A stretch of 64,000 nt of DNA from Kitasatospora sp. MMS16-BH015 (GTDB lineage: Bacteria > Actinomycetota > Actinomycetes > Streptomycetales > Streptomycetaceae). The DNA is taken from contig NZ_CP025394.1 in assembly GCF_002943525.1 (NCBI RefSeq), positions 620,001 to 684,000 on the forward strand, read 5' to 3'. Below the pieces are notes generated by a model. That model made no database searches and was not told where the DNA came from. It saw nothing but the letters and a program-made list of their open reading frames with translations. The position numbers and the translations under genes are program-made. This document shows positions 43,070 to 52,106 of this stretch, piece by piece (position 1 is the first letter of the stretch; every line of letters begins with the position of its first letter).

Positions 43070-45718
43070 CTAGTACCCCTCGGGCGGCGCGGGCTGCGCC
43101 GCCCAGATCACCTTGCCGCTCTCGGTGTACCTGGTGCCCCAGCGCTCCGAGCACTGGGCCACCAGGAAGAGCCCGCGGCCGCCCTCGTCGGTGGCCGCGG
43201 CGTACCGCAGGTGCGGCGAGGTGCCGCTGGTGTCGGAGACCTCGCAGACCAGGCCCCGGTCGTACAGCAGGCGGACCCGGATCGGTTCGGCGCCGTAGCG
43301 GATCGCGTTGGTGACCAGCTCGCTGAGAATCAGCTCGGTGGTGAAGACCAGCTCGTCCAGGCCCCAACTCTCCAGCTGCGCCGTGACGGTGGCCCGCACC
43401 CGGGAGACCGCCGCGGCCTCGGCCGGCACCGCGAACTCGACCACGTGCTCGCGCGGCAGCGCCTTGGTCCGGGCCACCAGCAGGGCCACGTCGTCGGCCG
43501 AACCGTGCGGCAGCATCGCCGCCAGCACGGCCTCGCAGGTCTCCTCCGGCTCCGGGCCGGCCTGCCGCAGTGCCTCGGCCAGCAGGTCGAGGCCGGTGTC
43601 GATGTCGCGGCTGCGGTCCTCCACCAGGCCGTCGGTGTAGAGCACCAGCCGGCTGCCCGGCTCCAGCCTGAACTCCCCGGCGGAGTACGGCATTCCGCCG
43701 ACCCCGAGCGGCGGGCCGGCCGGCAGCTCGGGGTAGCTGACCGAGCCGTCGGGGGCCACCACGGCGGGCGGCGGGTGGCCGGCCCGGGCCACCGAGCAGG
43801 TCAGCGAGACCGGGTCGTAGATCGCGTAGAGGCAGCTGGCCCCGGTCACCTCCGCGACCGGTTCGCCCTCCCGCTCCTGGTCGATCATGGCCACCAACTC
43901 GTCCAGGTGGCCGAGCAGTTCGTCCGGCGGCAGGTCGAGGGTGGCGAAGTTGTGCACGGCGGTGCGCAGCCGGCCCATGGTGGCGGCGGCGTGCAGGCCA
44001 TGGCCGACCACGTCGCCGACCACCAGGGCGACCCGGGTGCCGGGCAGCGGGATCACGTCGAACCAGTCGCCGCCGACGCCGGCCTGGGCGGGCAGGTAGC
44101 GGTAGGCGGCGTCCACCGCGCTCTGGCTGGGCAGGGCCCCGGGCAGCAGGCTGCGCTGGAGGGCGACGGCCATCACGTGCTCGCGGCTGTAGCGGCGGGC
44201 GTTGTCGATGCTGACGGCGGCCCGGGCGGTGAGCTCCTCGGCGAGCGAGAGGTCGTCCAGGTCGAAGGGTTCGGGCCGCTGCGAGCGCCAGAACTTGACC
44301 AGGCCCAGCTGCACGCCCCGGGCCAGGATCGGCACCCGGACCACCGAGTGGATGCCGTGTTCGAGCACCCGCCGGGCCCGGGGCGGATCCTGGGTCTGCC
44401 AGGCGGTGGCCGAGGCGAGATCGCGCTCCAGGCCGGCCTGCCCGGTGCCCAGGTTCCAGGCCTGCGGGGTGGCCGGGTGGACGGTGATCCGCTCGCCGAC
44501 GGGGTAGAGCGGCATCTCCTCGGCGATGCCGCTCTTGGCGACCCGCCGCATCGGGGTGTCCGGGCCGGGCCGGGGCTCCTCGCCGCGCAGCACCGGTTCG
44601 GCCAGGTCCACGGTGACGTGGTCGGCGAAGGCGGGCACGGCCACCTCGGCCAGCTCCTCGGCCGTCCGGGTGACGTCCAGGGTGGTGCCGATGGCCAGGC
44701 TGGCCTCGTAGAGCAGGGTGAGGCGGCGGCGGGCGGCCTCGGCCTCGGCCGTGAGCACGTGCAGTTCGGTCGCGTCGCGCAGGGTGGCCACGGTGCCGGG
44801 CGGGCCGCCGGCCCGGTCGGTGGGGCGGGTGCTGACCACCAGCCGCCGGGCCCCGGCCGAGAGCACCTCGTCGCTCACCGCCCGCCCGGAGGCGAGCAGC
44901 TCGGCGGCCGGCCCGTCCAGGCCGAGCTCGGCCACCGGTCTCCCCTCGGCGTCGGGCGGCAGGTCGAGCAGCCGCCGGGCCTCGTCGTTGGCGAGCAGCA
45001 GGGTGGCGTCGGCGCGCAGGATCACCACGCCCTCCCGGACGGCGTGCAGCACGGCGTCGTGGTGCTCGTACATCCGGGTCATCTCGGCCGGGCCGAGCCC
45101 GTGGGTCTGCCGCAGCAGCCGGCGGCTGGCCAGCGCGGTGCCGACGGTGGCCAGCCCGAGCGCGACGGCCGCCGCGCCGAGCAGCAGCGGCAGCTGGCGC
45201 TGGACCACCCCGCTGACCTTGCTGATGGTGATCCCGGCCGAGACGGCGCCGACCACCGTGCCGTTCGCGTCGTGCACGGGCACCACGGCCTGCACCAGGG
45301 GGCCGATCGTGCCGTTGATCTGCTCGGTGACCACCTGCCCCTGCAGGGCGGGCTGGTAGGTGCCGACGAACTTCTTGCCGATCCGGTCGACCAGCGGGTG
45401 GGTGTACCGGATGCCGTCGGTGCCCAGCACCACCACGAAGTCGACCCCGGAGTCCTTCCGGGCCGCCTCGGCGCTCGGCTGGAGCAGGGCCGTCGGGTCC
45501 GGGGAGCGCAGCGCGGCGGCGATGCCGGGCGAGTCGGCGAAGGTCTGGGCGACGGCGACCGACCGGTTGCGGGCCTCCGTGGTGCTGTCCCGCCGGGACT
45601 GGATCACCAGCGCGAGCACGGCGGCGAGCACCAGCAGCAGCACCACGACGACCTGGAGGGCGAACACCTGCGCGGCGACGCTGCGGGAGGCGGACGGCCG
45701 TGCCGTCGTACGGGCCAT
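43070..45718 (-). CDS. SpoIIE-type phosphatase with sensor, PAS, GAF and HATPase domains
   Basis: 882 residues from ATG 45718 (the frame opens earlier but without family sequence). Order seen: TM1 (about 20-40), extracytoplasmic CACHE-like sensor (about 45-170), TM2 (about 178-200), PAS (AVREGVVILRADATLLLAND), GAF (about 335-510), PP2C/SpoIIE phosphatase (GVGGDWFDVIPLP, VGDVVGHG, YTDGLVEDR) and a C-terminal anti-sigma kinase-like HATPase (LSELVTNAIRYGA, GRGLFLVAQC). It would dephosphorylate an anti-anti-sigma factor in response to an external signal. No partner gene is adjacent. Confidence 0.9.
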   Translation of the reverse strand: MARTTARPSASRSVAAQVFALQVVVVLLLVLAAVLALVIQSRRDSTTEARNRSVAVAQTFADSPGIAAALRSPDPTALLQPSAEAARKDSGVDFVVVLGTDGIRYTHPLVDRIGKKFVGTYQPALQGQVVTEQINGTIGPLVQAVVPVHDANGTVVGAVSAGITISKVSGVVQRQLPLLLGAAAVALGLATVGTALASRRLLRQTHGLGPAEMTRMYEHHDAVLHAVREGVVILRADATLLLANDEARRLLDLPPDAEGRPVAELGLDGPAAELLASGRAVSDEVLSAGARRLVVSTRPTDRAGGPPGTVATLRDATELHVLTAEAEAARRRLTLLYEASLAIGTTLDVTRTAEELAEVAVPAFADHVTVDLAEPVLRGEEPRPGPDTPMRRVAKSGIAEEMPLYPVGERITVHPATPQAWNLGTGQAGLERDLASATAWQTQDPPRARRVLEHGIHSVVRVPILARGVQLGLVKFWRSQRPEPFDLDDLSLAEELTARAAVSIDNARRYSREHVMAVALQRSLLPGALPSQSAVDAAYRYLPAQAGVGGDWFDVIPLPGTRVALVVGDVVGHGLHAAATMGRLRTAVHNFATLDLPPDELLGHLDELVAMIDQEREGEPVAEVTGASCLYAIYDPVSLTCSVARAGHPPPAVVAPDGSVSYPELPAGPPLGVGGMPYSAGEFRLEPGSRLVLYTDGLVEDRSRDIDTGLDLLAEALRQAGPEPEETCEAVLAAMLPHGSADDVALLVARTKALPREHVVEFAVPAEAAAVSRVRATVTAQLESWGLDELVFTTELILSELVTNAIRYGAEPIRVRLLYDRGLVCEVSDTSGTSPHLRYAAATDEGGRGLFLVAQCSERWGTRYTESGKVIWAAQPAPPEGY

Positions 45719-45816
45719 GCGCCCATCGTCCCCCGGGTGACCCCGAGGTGGCCAGTGGGTGTATAAGAAGCCTCCCCGATCTTCCCGGGATGCCTCCCCG
45801 ATCCCCGTGATCACTC

Positions 45817-45846
45817 TTGACATAACTCAACAGAAACAAATAATTC
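45817..45846 (+). promoter_or_regulatory. Promoter of the GH27 gene
   Basis: TTGACA (45817-45822), 18-base spacer, TAATTC (45841-45846), in an unusually AT-rich patch about 70 bases before the start. Confidence 0.65.
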
Positions 45847-45916
45847 TCAACACGGCGAGGCCGGGCAAACCCTCCTCACTCGGCGCCGGCCCGCCCTACG
45901 GAAGGCTTCCCCCCAC

Positions 45917-47983
45917 ATGGCTCAGTCCCTGCGTCGCGTCACCGTGGCCGCGGCCGGCTCACTGCTGCTCGCGCTCGCCCCGCTCACCGCCACCACCGCC
46001 CACGCGGCCACCCCGCCGCTGGCCAACGGCAAGGCCCTCACCCCGCCGATGGGCTGGAACTCCTGGAACAGCCTCGGCACCGGCGTCACCCAGCAGCAGG
46101 TCAAGGACACCATCGACTACATGGTGGCCAACGGCCTGGTCGCGGCCGGCTACGACACCGTGACCATCGACGACGGCTGGTCGCTCGGCCACCGCTCCGG
46201 CCAGACCACCGACCTGGTCAAGAACTCCTACGGCGCGATGCAGCTCTACGACGCGGGCGGCCACCCGGTCGGCGGCCTGGACGGCACCGGCAACGACCCC
46301 ACCACCGGCCACCTGGTGCCCGACCCGCGCAACTTCCCGAACCAGCTGGTCAACGGCCAGCCGGTGAACGGCATCCAGTACCTGAGCTGGTACGCGCACG
46401 GCAAGGGCATGAAGTTCGGCCTGTACGGGACCGACACCTACACCACCTGCCAGGGCCACCCGGGCAGCCTGGGCCACGAGGCCACCGACGCGGACGACTT
46501 CGTCAGCTGGGGCGTCGACTTCGTGAAGTACGACGACTGCCCGTACGGCGGCACCATCACCGGCCCGGACGGGCACGACTACGGCACCCAGGGCGAGGGG
46601 CGGGAGCTCACCCGCTCGATGTACGCCCGGGTGCAGGACTTCCAGCGCCAGCTGGACGCCGCCTCGGCCCGCCAGGGCAAGGGCAAGGTGACCATGAGCG
46701 TCTCCGCCCAGCCCGTGCACACCGGCGTCCCGTACCTGCTGGCCGCCGACGACCCGGCCCGCTCCGACTCGGTGGTCCAGGCCGCCGGCACCGCCCGGTA
46801 CAACGCCCCCGGCTACGCGCCCACCGGCGTCTGGTGCGGCCAGGTGGCCAACCTCTGCCGGATCGGCGGCGACCGGGGCAGCGACCTCGGCGGCGTGCTC
46901 TACGACGGCCAGCTGGGCACCGCCCTCCAGTACCCGGGCAACGTGCGCCCCGGCAGCTGGAACGACCTCGACATGGCCTTCGCCGGCTGGCAGGACCCGT
47001 ACGGCCAGTGGGGCGTCACCGACACCTGCACCTGCCACCAGCCGTACACCGACACCGAGTCGGCCAGCGAGCTCTCCATCCTCTCGATGCTGGCCGCCCC
47101 GCTGATCTCCGGCGCCGACCTGCGCACCGCCGCCGCCTCCCAGCACACCTCCGGCGGCGTCACCTGGTCCACCGGCCTGACCTCCTCGGCGCTCGCGCTC
47201 TACAAGAACGCCGACATGATCGCCATCGACCAGGACGGCCTCGGCAAGCCGGCCACCCTGGTCGGCGGCAACCCGAGCGGCTCGGCCCCGCTGGTGCTCA
47301 AGCGCACCCTGGCGGGCGGCGACACCGCCGTCCTGCTGCTCAACCAGAGCGCCACCGCCACCCAGACCGTCGCCACCTCGCTCCAGGCCCTCGGCCTGAC
47401 CGGCTCCTACAGCGCCAAGGAGCTCTGGACTAAGGCCACCAGCACCGTCACCGGCCCGCTGAGCGCCACCCTGGCCCCGCACGCCGCCGCGCTCTACCGG
47501 CTGAGCACCGCCGCGAGCTCCGTCACCCCCGCGATCGTCGGTGACAACGCCTTCCACGGCCTCACCAACGGCGGCAGCGGCGGCCTGGCCCTGGAGGTGG
47601 CCGGCACCTGCAGCGCCCCGGCCGGCGGCGTGGCCGACCTCAACACCTGGGACGCCACCCACACCTCCGAGCAGTGGCAGTTCGCCCGCAACGCCGACGG
47701 CTCGGTCCGGATCTACGACCGCTGCTACACCGGCACCCAGATCGCCGGCACCCTGACCGCCCCGACCTCGGCCGGCGCCCCCGTCACGGTGCAGAACGCC
47801 TTCGACCCCGCCAACGCCTACCAGAAGTGGACCGTCACCCAGTCCACCAGCACCGGCGCCATCACCCTCACCAACCAGGCCACCGGCCTGGTGCTCGACA
47901 CCCCGTCCACCGCGCGCACCACCACCGTGACCACCAACCCGGCCACCGGCGCGGCCACCCAGGGCTGGTCCACACTCAACTGA
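45917..47983 (+). CDS. Secreted GH27 alpha-galactosidase with ricin-type lectin
   Basis: 688 residues. Signal peptide 1 to about 30 (TTAHA), GH27 barrel (about 40-410: PPMGWNSWN, TIDDGW, nucleophile Asp206 in VKYDDC, acid/base Asp in WNDLDM near 350), a beta-sandwich to about 535, and a C-terminal ricin-B-like CBM13 (QKWTVTQSTST and two related units). Expected to remove alpha-galactosyl residues from plant galactomannan or oligosaccharides outside the cell. Single gene with its own promoter and terminator. alpha-N-acetylgalactosaminidase or arabinopyranosidase activity are alternatives in this family. Confidence 0.9.
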   Translation: MAQSLRRVTVAAAGSLLLALAPLTATTAHAATPPLANGKALTPPMGWNSWNSLGTGVTQQQVKDTIDYMVANGLVAAGYDTVTIDDGWSLGHRSGQTTDLVKNSYGAMQLYDAGGHPVGGLDGTGNDPTTGHLVPDPRNFPNQLVNGQPVNGIQYLSWYAHGKGMKFGLYGTDTYTTCQGHPGSLGHEATDADDFVSWGVDFVKYDDCPYGGTITGPDGHDYGTQGEGRELTRSMYARVQDFQRQLDAASARQGKGKVTMSVSAQPVHTGVPYLLAADDPARSDSVVQAAGTARYNAPGYAPTGVWCGQVANLCRIGGDRGSDLGGVLYDGQLGTALQYPGNVRPGSWNDLDMAFAGWQDPYGQWGVTDTCTCHQPYTDTESASELSILSMLAAPLISGADLRTAAASQHTSGGVTWSTGLTSSALALYKNADMIAIDQDGLGKPATLVGGNPSGSAPLVLKRTLAGGDTAVLLLNQSATATQTVATSLQALGLTGSYSAKELWTKATSTVTGPLSATLAPHAAALYRLSTAASSVTPAIVGDNAFHGLTNGGSGGLALEVAGTCSAPAGGVADLNTWDATHTSEQWQFARNADGSVRIYDRCYTGTQIAGTLTAPTSAGAPVTVQNAFDPANAYQKWTVTQSTSTGAITLTNQATGLVLDTPSTARTTTVTTNPATGAATQGWSTLN

Positions 47984-47994
47984 CCCCCGCCCCG

Positions 47995-48025
47995 CCGCGC
48001 CCGCCCTCCCCCGGGGCGGGCGCGG
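47995..48025 (+). terminator. Terminator after the GH27 gene
   Basis: CCGCGCCCGCCC (47995-48006) pairs perfectly with GGGCGGGCGCGG (48014-48025), 7-base loop, just after the stop. Confidence 0.8.
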
Positions 48026-48034
48026 CAAATCGCG

Positions 48035-48064
48035 TTGCCGCCCGCCGCGGCCCGCTCCTAGGAT
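48035..48064 (+). promoter_or_regulatory. Promoter directly before the tRNA-like element
   Basis: TTGCCG (48035-48040), 18-base spacer, TAGGAT (48059-48064). The predicted start point (about 48071) falls three bases before the tRNA-like 5' end. Confidence 0.6.
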
Positions 48065-48073
48065 CACCGGCAA

Positions 48074-48150
48074 CGGCGTGTAGCTCAGTCAGTCAGAGCA
48101 CCGGACTCGGGATCCGGAGGGCGCGGGGGCAGCACCCGCCATGCCGGCCA
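48074..48150 (+). tRNA. tRNA-like cloverleaf with CCA at the head of an mRNA; probably not a normal tRNA
   Basis: All stems form: acceptor CGGCGTG/CATGCCG (7 pairs, one G-T), D stem GCTC/GAGC, anticodon stem CCGGA/TCCGG with loop CTCGGGA (anticodon CGG, proline), 5-base variable loop, T stem GCGGG/CCCGC, then G and an encoded CCA (48148-48150). Yet the D loop AGTCAGTCA lacks the GG pair and the T loop GGCAGCA lacks TTC and the conserved A, so the tertiary contacts of a normal tRNA are lost. The ATG of the next gene (48141) lies in the acceptor stem, and a second in-frame ATG begins at 48150, the A of CCA. It could be a decayed tRNA-Pro or a tRNA-mimic leader. Confidence 0.55.
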
Positions 48151-50399
48151 TGGACACCAGCGCTGAGCAGCAGCACCCGCATCCGACCGTCGCCGCCGAC
48201 TACGCCCACGGGCAGGTCGCCCGGGCCTTCGTGACGGCCCGCACCCACTCCGACCCGGCCACCCGCACCCGCGCCGAGGGCCGCCTCGACGGCTGGCGCG
48301 CCGCGCTGGCCGGGATGCTGGACGGCAGCCTGCGGATCGGCAGCCGCGCCCCGGTGGCCGGCCTGCCCGGCTGGGTCACCCTGGAGGTGCTCCAGGGCGG
48401 CTTCGCCAGTGGCCGGGCCAGTGCTGAGGGCCCGCTCCAGCCGTACGAGACCGCGGCCTGCCGCGCGGCGGGCCTGCCGGCCGACCGGGCCGAGCTCTTC
48501 GCCCACTCCCTCACCGAGGCCGGCCTGGCCCGGCTCTGGGAGCTGCTGGACACCGGCCACTACCGGGTGACGGTGCCGGAGGAGGCCGCGCTGCTCACGG
48601 TGGCCTGGCTGGTCCGGGCCGGCGAGCAGCAGTCCGCCCTGGAGCTGGTGGACGCCCTGGCCCCGTACGCCCACCGGCTGCGCTTCACCCCGCCCACCGC
48701 CGACACCCCCGAGCCCGCCACCGACGCCGTGCACCGCCAGCCGCTCGCCGACACCGTCGAGGCCCTGGAGCGGCGCGGCCCCCATCACGCGATCGAGACC
48801 CAGCGCGAGGCGCTGGCCGTCTGGCTGCCGTTCTCCGACGAGCTGCTCACCCACTGGCTGGAGACCGCCGGGCCGGACGGCCGGGTGCTGCACCGCGACG
48901 CGGGCCCCGACTGGCACCGGCGCGGCGCCGAACTCCTGGATCGCTACCGGCTGTTGGCCGCCGCACACCCGCGCTGCGGCAAGCACCGGTCCACCCGGCA
49001 CAACCTCGGCGTGCTGCGCTCCGCCCTGGAGACCACCGTGCAGGGCGAGCAGCTGACCCCGCGCGCCGCCGGCCTGCTGCGCCTGGCCGCCGAGTCGATG
49101 GTCCGCCGCCGCGGGCTGCCCGGCTCCGAGCGGCACACCGCGCTGCGCCGGATCCAGGCCCGCCAGGCGGCCCTGCCCTCGCACCGGGCGCTGGCCGCGC
49201 TGCTGGTGGAGCGCCTCGGCCAGTACCCGCTGCAGCACGGCCTGGCCGACCCCGACCGGGTGCTCGGCCCGACCACCCCGGCCGAGGCGGCGCAGACCGG
49301 CGGGCCGGCCGGCACGGCCATCCCCGCCCAGCTGCGCAAGCCGGTGCTGGCCGCCACCAGTGCCCCGGTCGAGACCCTGGTCGAGCTCGGCCTGGTGCCC
49401 TCGGCCGAGGTACTGGCCACGCTGGCACCGCAGTTGGCCTCGGCGGTGGCGGCGCACGGCTACCGCGACCAGGCCCTCGGCACCCTCGCCTCGGCCCACC
49501 ACCGGGCCTTCGCCGCCCGGCGCTCCCTGCTGCTGCTCGACTACGCCCACCAGGTCCGGGCCGGGGAGCTGCCCTGGGTCCGCGCCACCGAGCCGCACCG
49601 CACCGCCACCGGCCAGGAGCTCGCCCTGCTGCGCCGCCTCGGCGGCCTGGCCCTCGCCGCCTTCCCCGGCACCATCCTGCCGAACCCGCTGGTGAGCGAG
49701 TTCGCCGCGCTCTCCCGCCGGGGCGCGCTGGACCTGCCCTTCGTGGAGGAGCTCGCGGCCGACATCTTCATGGGCGGCTTCACCCCGAAGTACCTCGCCG
49801 CCGCCAAGCTCGCCGCCGAGCAGCTCCAAGGCACGCTCTACGAGCGGTACTTCGGCATCGACTACGCCGCCGTCCTGGCCCTGCCACCGGGTGCCGCCCC
49901 TGGTGGCCGCACCGCCGAGGCCTTCTCGGGGCTCTGCCGCGAGCGGGCCGGCAGCCCCGGCCGCCACAGCTCGGTGGCGGCCAACGGCACGGTGATCGAG
50001 CAGGCCCAGATCCTCACCACCCACAACCTGACCACCCTGACCGGCCCCGTCGGCCTCACCCCGGCCGACGGCTGGGCACCCCTCGCCCTCGGCGCCTTCA
50101 CCACCGCCGCCCGCCTCACCACCCGGGCCCGCCGCCTCCCGTACCCGCTGGCCACCGTGAAGAACGCGGCCTTCGCCTGGCGCCAGCTGGTCTTCCACCT
50201 CACCCACTGCACCCCGGCCGACCGCACGGCCGTGCTCGCCCGCATCCGAGCCGACCACCCCACCGCCCTGACCCCGGCCGTCGCCGGCCTGGCCCTCCTC
50301 GCCGCCGGCGAACACTTCACCCCCGACGGCACCACCCCGGACGGCACCGGCCGCCGCCTCCTCGGCTGGACGACCGGCCCCCACTGGCTGCTCCACTAA
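48141..50399 (+). CDS. Unknown 752-residue protein behind a tRNA-like leader
   Basis: Soluble, Ala/Leu/Arg-rich, mostly helical by composition; no family recognised. Visible conserved-looking patches: AADYAHGQVARAFVTARTHS near the N-terminus, LPNPLVSEFAALSRRGALDL and YERYFGIDYAAVLAL in the middle, and EQAQILTTHNLTTLTG near residue 615. Start at 48141 or at the in-frame ATG 48150; both overlap the tRNA-like element. GGGGGC 11-16 bases before 48141 may be the ribosome site. No operon partner; its stop overlaps that of the convergent VOC gene. The tRNA-like leader is the only hint about regulation or role. Confidence 0.75.
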   Translation: MPAMDTSAEQQHPHPTVAADYAHGQVARAFVTARTHSDPATRTRAEGRLDGWRAALAGMLDGSLRIGSRAPVAGLPGWVTLEVLQGGFASGRASAEGPLQPYETAACRAAGLPADRAELFAHSLTEAGLARLWELLDTGHYRVTVPEEAALLTVAWLVRAGEQQSALELVDALAPYAHRLRFTPPTADTPEPATDAVHRQPLADTVEALERRGPHHAIETQREALAVWLPFSDELLTHWLETAGPDGRVLHRDAGPDWHRRGAELLDRYRLLAAAHPRCGKHRSTRHNLGVLRSALETTVQGEQLTPRAAGLLRLAAESMVRRRGLPGSERHTALRRIQARQAALPSHRALAALLVERLGQYPLQHGLADPDRVLGPTTPAEAAQTGGPAGTAIPAQLRKPVLAATSAPVETLVELGLVPSAEVLATLAPQLASAVAAHGYRDQALGTLASAHHRAFAARRSLLLLDYAHQVRAGELPWVRATEPHRTATGQELALLRRLGGLALAAFPGTILPNPLVSEFAALSRRGALDLPFVEELAADIFMGGFTPKYLAAAKLAAEQLQGTLYERYFGIDYAAVLALPPGAAPGGRTAEAFSGLCRERAGSPGRHSSVAANGTVIEQAQILTTHNLTTLTGPVGLTPADGWAPLALGAFTTAARLTTRARRLPYPLATVKNAAFAWRQLVFHLTHCTPADRTAVLARIRADHPTALTPAVAGLALLAAGEHFTPDGTTPDGTGRRLLGWTTGPHWLLH

Positions 50400-50779
50400 G
50401 CGTCAGCGGCGTAGACGACCTCCAGCTCGAAGCCCTGGCCGTCCGTCAGATGCAGGGCCTGGCCGGTGTCCGTGCGCACCGACCACCCTGCGGCGACTGC
50501 CGCCTCCAGCACCGGCTCCCGCCGCCCCCGCACCGCCAGGTGGTTGATCCCGGCCCGGAGCCGGTCATGCCCCCCTGCCCGGAGATCCGGCGACTGCTCG
50601 ATCACCACGTAACTGCCCCCGCGCCGCCAACTACGCCCGTTCTCCCAGTGCTGGAACGGCTCGCACCCCAGCGCCACCAGCACGGGGCCCCACTGGCGTT
50701 CGGCCGTGGACAGGTCGTCCATCCACAGCTCGACGTGGTGGATGAACGCATCGCCTTGCCGATCCTGCTGTTCGGTCAT
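50396..50779 (-). CDS. VOC-family (glyoxalase-like) protein
   Basis: 127 residues from the ATG at 50779; another ATG three codons up (50788) is possible. Seen: FIHHVELWMDDLSTAERQW at the start of the fold, GINHLAVRGRRE in the second half, and GFELEVVYAADA at the end, the two beta-alpha-beta-beta-beta units of vicinal-oxygen-chelate proteins. His18-type and Glu residues that may bind a metal are present. Substrate unknown. Stops overlap with the convergent neighbour by three bases. Confidence 0.83.
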   Translation of the reverse strand: MTEQQDRQGDAFIHHVELWMDDLSTAERQWGPVLVALGCEPFQHWENGRSWRRGGSYVVIEQSPDLRAGGHDRLRAGINHLAVRGRREPVLEAAVAAGWSVRTDTGQALHLTDGQGFELEVVYAADA

Positions 50780-50817
50780 GCGTCCCATTTAACCTATGGT
50801 TTCGGCGCAGCGGCGTC

Positions 50818-51303
50818 CTAGCTCCGACTTCCCGTCCAAGCGGTGGACTGGTAGACGAGGGCGCAGATCACCGTCCGGTGCGTCCGTGCCGTCAGGGTGT
50901 TGCCCAACGGCAGGAGGTAGTCGATCTGCGCCGAGGCGGGGACCCCCCGGTCACGCCGCAGGTAGTCGGCCGCCATCGCCGCGCAGGCCTTGGCCGCCCC
51001 GTCCGCACGGTCGTCCGCGCCGCCGTAGACCGCGTCGCCCATGTCCGCGAGGGCGAACACCACACCGTGGTGAAGCTGCGAGCACGGGACCGCCGTCACC
51101 TCTCGGGTCAGATGCGCCTCGGCCGGCTGGGGGCCGAAGCAGTCACCGACCTTCAGGTCGTACCCACTCACCGTCCGGGCCTGCCCGCCGTCGGACGTCC
51201 CGCTGTCGAACACCGACATCCCGACGACCGCCCACATCGCGCACAGCACCAGGCCGGTCAGCGCGGCCCAGCGGCCGCGCTGCTTCGTCCGCCGGATCCG
51301 CAC
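50818..51303 (-). CDS. Membrane-anchored septum-formation-like domain protein
   Basis: 161 residues, GTG start. A basic N-terminus, one hydrophobic segment (about 13-32), then an extracytoplasmic domain with LKVGDCFGP, VPCSQLHHGVVFALADM and a Cys near KACAAMA. The paired Cys and the CSQ-HHG-VF pattern match the septum-formation/DUF4190-associated domain common in actinobacteria. Function unknown. Confidence 0.72.
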   Translation of the reverse strand: MRIRRTKQRGRWAALTGLVLCAMWAVVGMSVFDSGTSDGGQARTVSGYDLKVGDCFGPQPAEAHLTREVTAVPCSQLHHGVVFALADMGDAVYGGADDRADGAAKACAAMAADYLRRDRGVPASAQIDYLLPLGNTLTARTHRTVICALVYQSTAWTGSRS

Positions 51304-51587
51304 CAGTGCCGGAAGGACCTGTAGGCCTCGGTCTACCCAGACCGCTCCGCGGCCGGCTCGGTGCCGCCCGGGTGCGAGGTCGACGTCTCGGCGTCGATCT
51401 CCTGTGCGTTCCGTCCGTCAGCGGACACGAGACTCTCCATGGCTGTCGCGGTCAATCGGCCGGTCGGGCCCGGGAACGATCCCTGCCGGCCACCTTGCCC
51501 GACAGGCCGCCGCACAGTTGATCACATCACGGCAGCGCCGTCGACAGACTTTCCGCCGACGGACTCCCGGTCATCGAGGTCCCCGCG
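51304..51587. other. Intergenic stretch without recognised features
   Basis: 284 bases between two minus-strand genes. Base composition is lower in GC than the genes around it. No supported ORF, RNA or strong hairpin was seen. Confidence 0.5.
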
Positions 51588-52106
51588 CTACTCCCCCGCC
51601 ACCCCGTCCGTGAGTTCCCGCACGATGTCCAGGTGCCCGGCGTGCCGCGCGTACTCCTGCAGCACGTGGAACAGGATCCACCCCAGGGTCGGCCGCGCGT
51701 CACCCTCCGCGAAGCGCCCGCCCCCGGCCGCGGAGGCCGACAGCGGAGTGCCCGTCACCACCTGCCGGGTGTGCTCACCCCCTGCCCGCAGTGCCCCCAG
51801 CAGCTCCGCCACCGTCTCCTCCAGCCGCACCAGCCACCGCGTCCTCTCCTCGTCCCAGTCCCCCCAGGGCTCCGCGACCTGCTCCCCCTGGAAGCCCCAC
51901 CGGAGCCAGCGCTGCTCCATGTACACCAGGTGCTTGACGAGTTCGAGCGGGCTCCAGCCGGACGGCAGCCGGCTCGACCGCAGCTCCGCCTCCCCCATCC
52001 CCGCCACCTTGGCCGCGATCACGGCTCGGTAGTAGTCCAGATATCCCAGCAACAGCTCACTCGGGTCGGAGAGTTGCTTGTCAGGCTCGTGCACCGTAGA
52101 AGTCAT
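51588..52106 (-). CDS. DinB/DUF664-family protein
   Basis: 172 residues from ATG 52106, which overlaps the stop of the LacI gene (ATGA). Seen: WSPLELVKHLVYMEQRWLRW with the first His, and EYARHAGHLDIVRELTDG near the C-terminus with the paired His: the three-His metal site of DinB four-helix-bundle proteins, DUF664 branch. Members include mycothiol-dependent transferases. Coupled translation to the regulator of the N-glycan locus is odd; a link in function is not evident. Confidence 0.87.
   Translation of the reverse strand: MTSTVHEPDKQLSDPSELLLGYLDYYRAVIAAKVAGMGEAELRSSRLPSGWSPLELVKHLVYMEQRWLRWGFQGEQVAEPWGDWDEERTRWLVRLEETVAELLGALRAGGEHTRQVVTGTPLSASAAGGGRFAEGDARPTLGWILFHVLQEYARHAGHLDIVRELTDGVAGE

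Noticed and set aside
45959-48073. 704-codon frame antisense to the GH27 alpha-galactosidase
   Set aside because: Gly/Ala/Val-rich shadow without family sequence.
48074-48150. Ordinary proline tRNA gene
   Set aside because: D loop lacks GG and T loop lacks TTC and the conserved A, so a working tRNA is unlikely despite intact stems; kept as tRNA-like.
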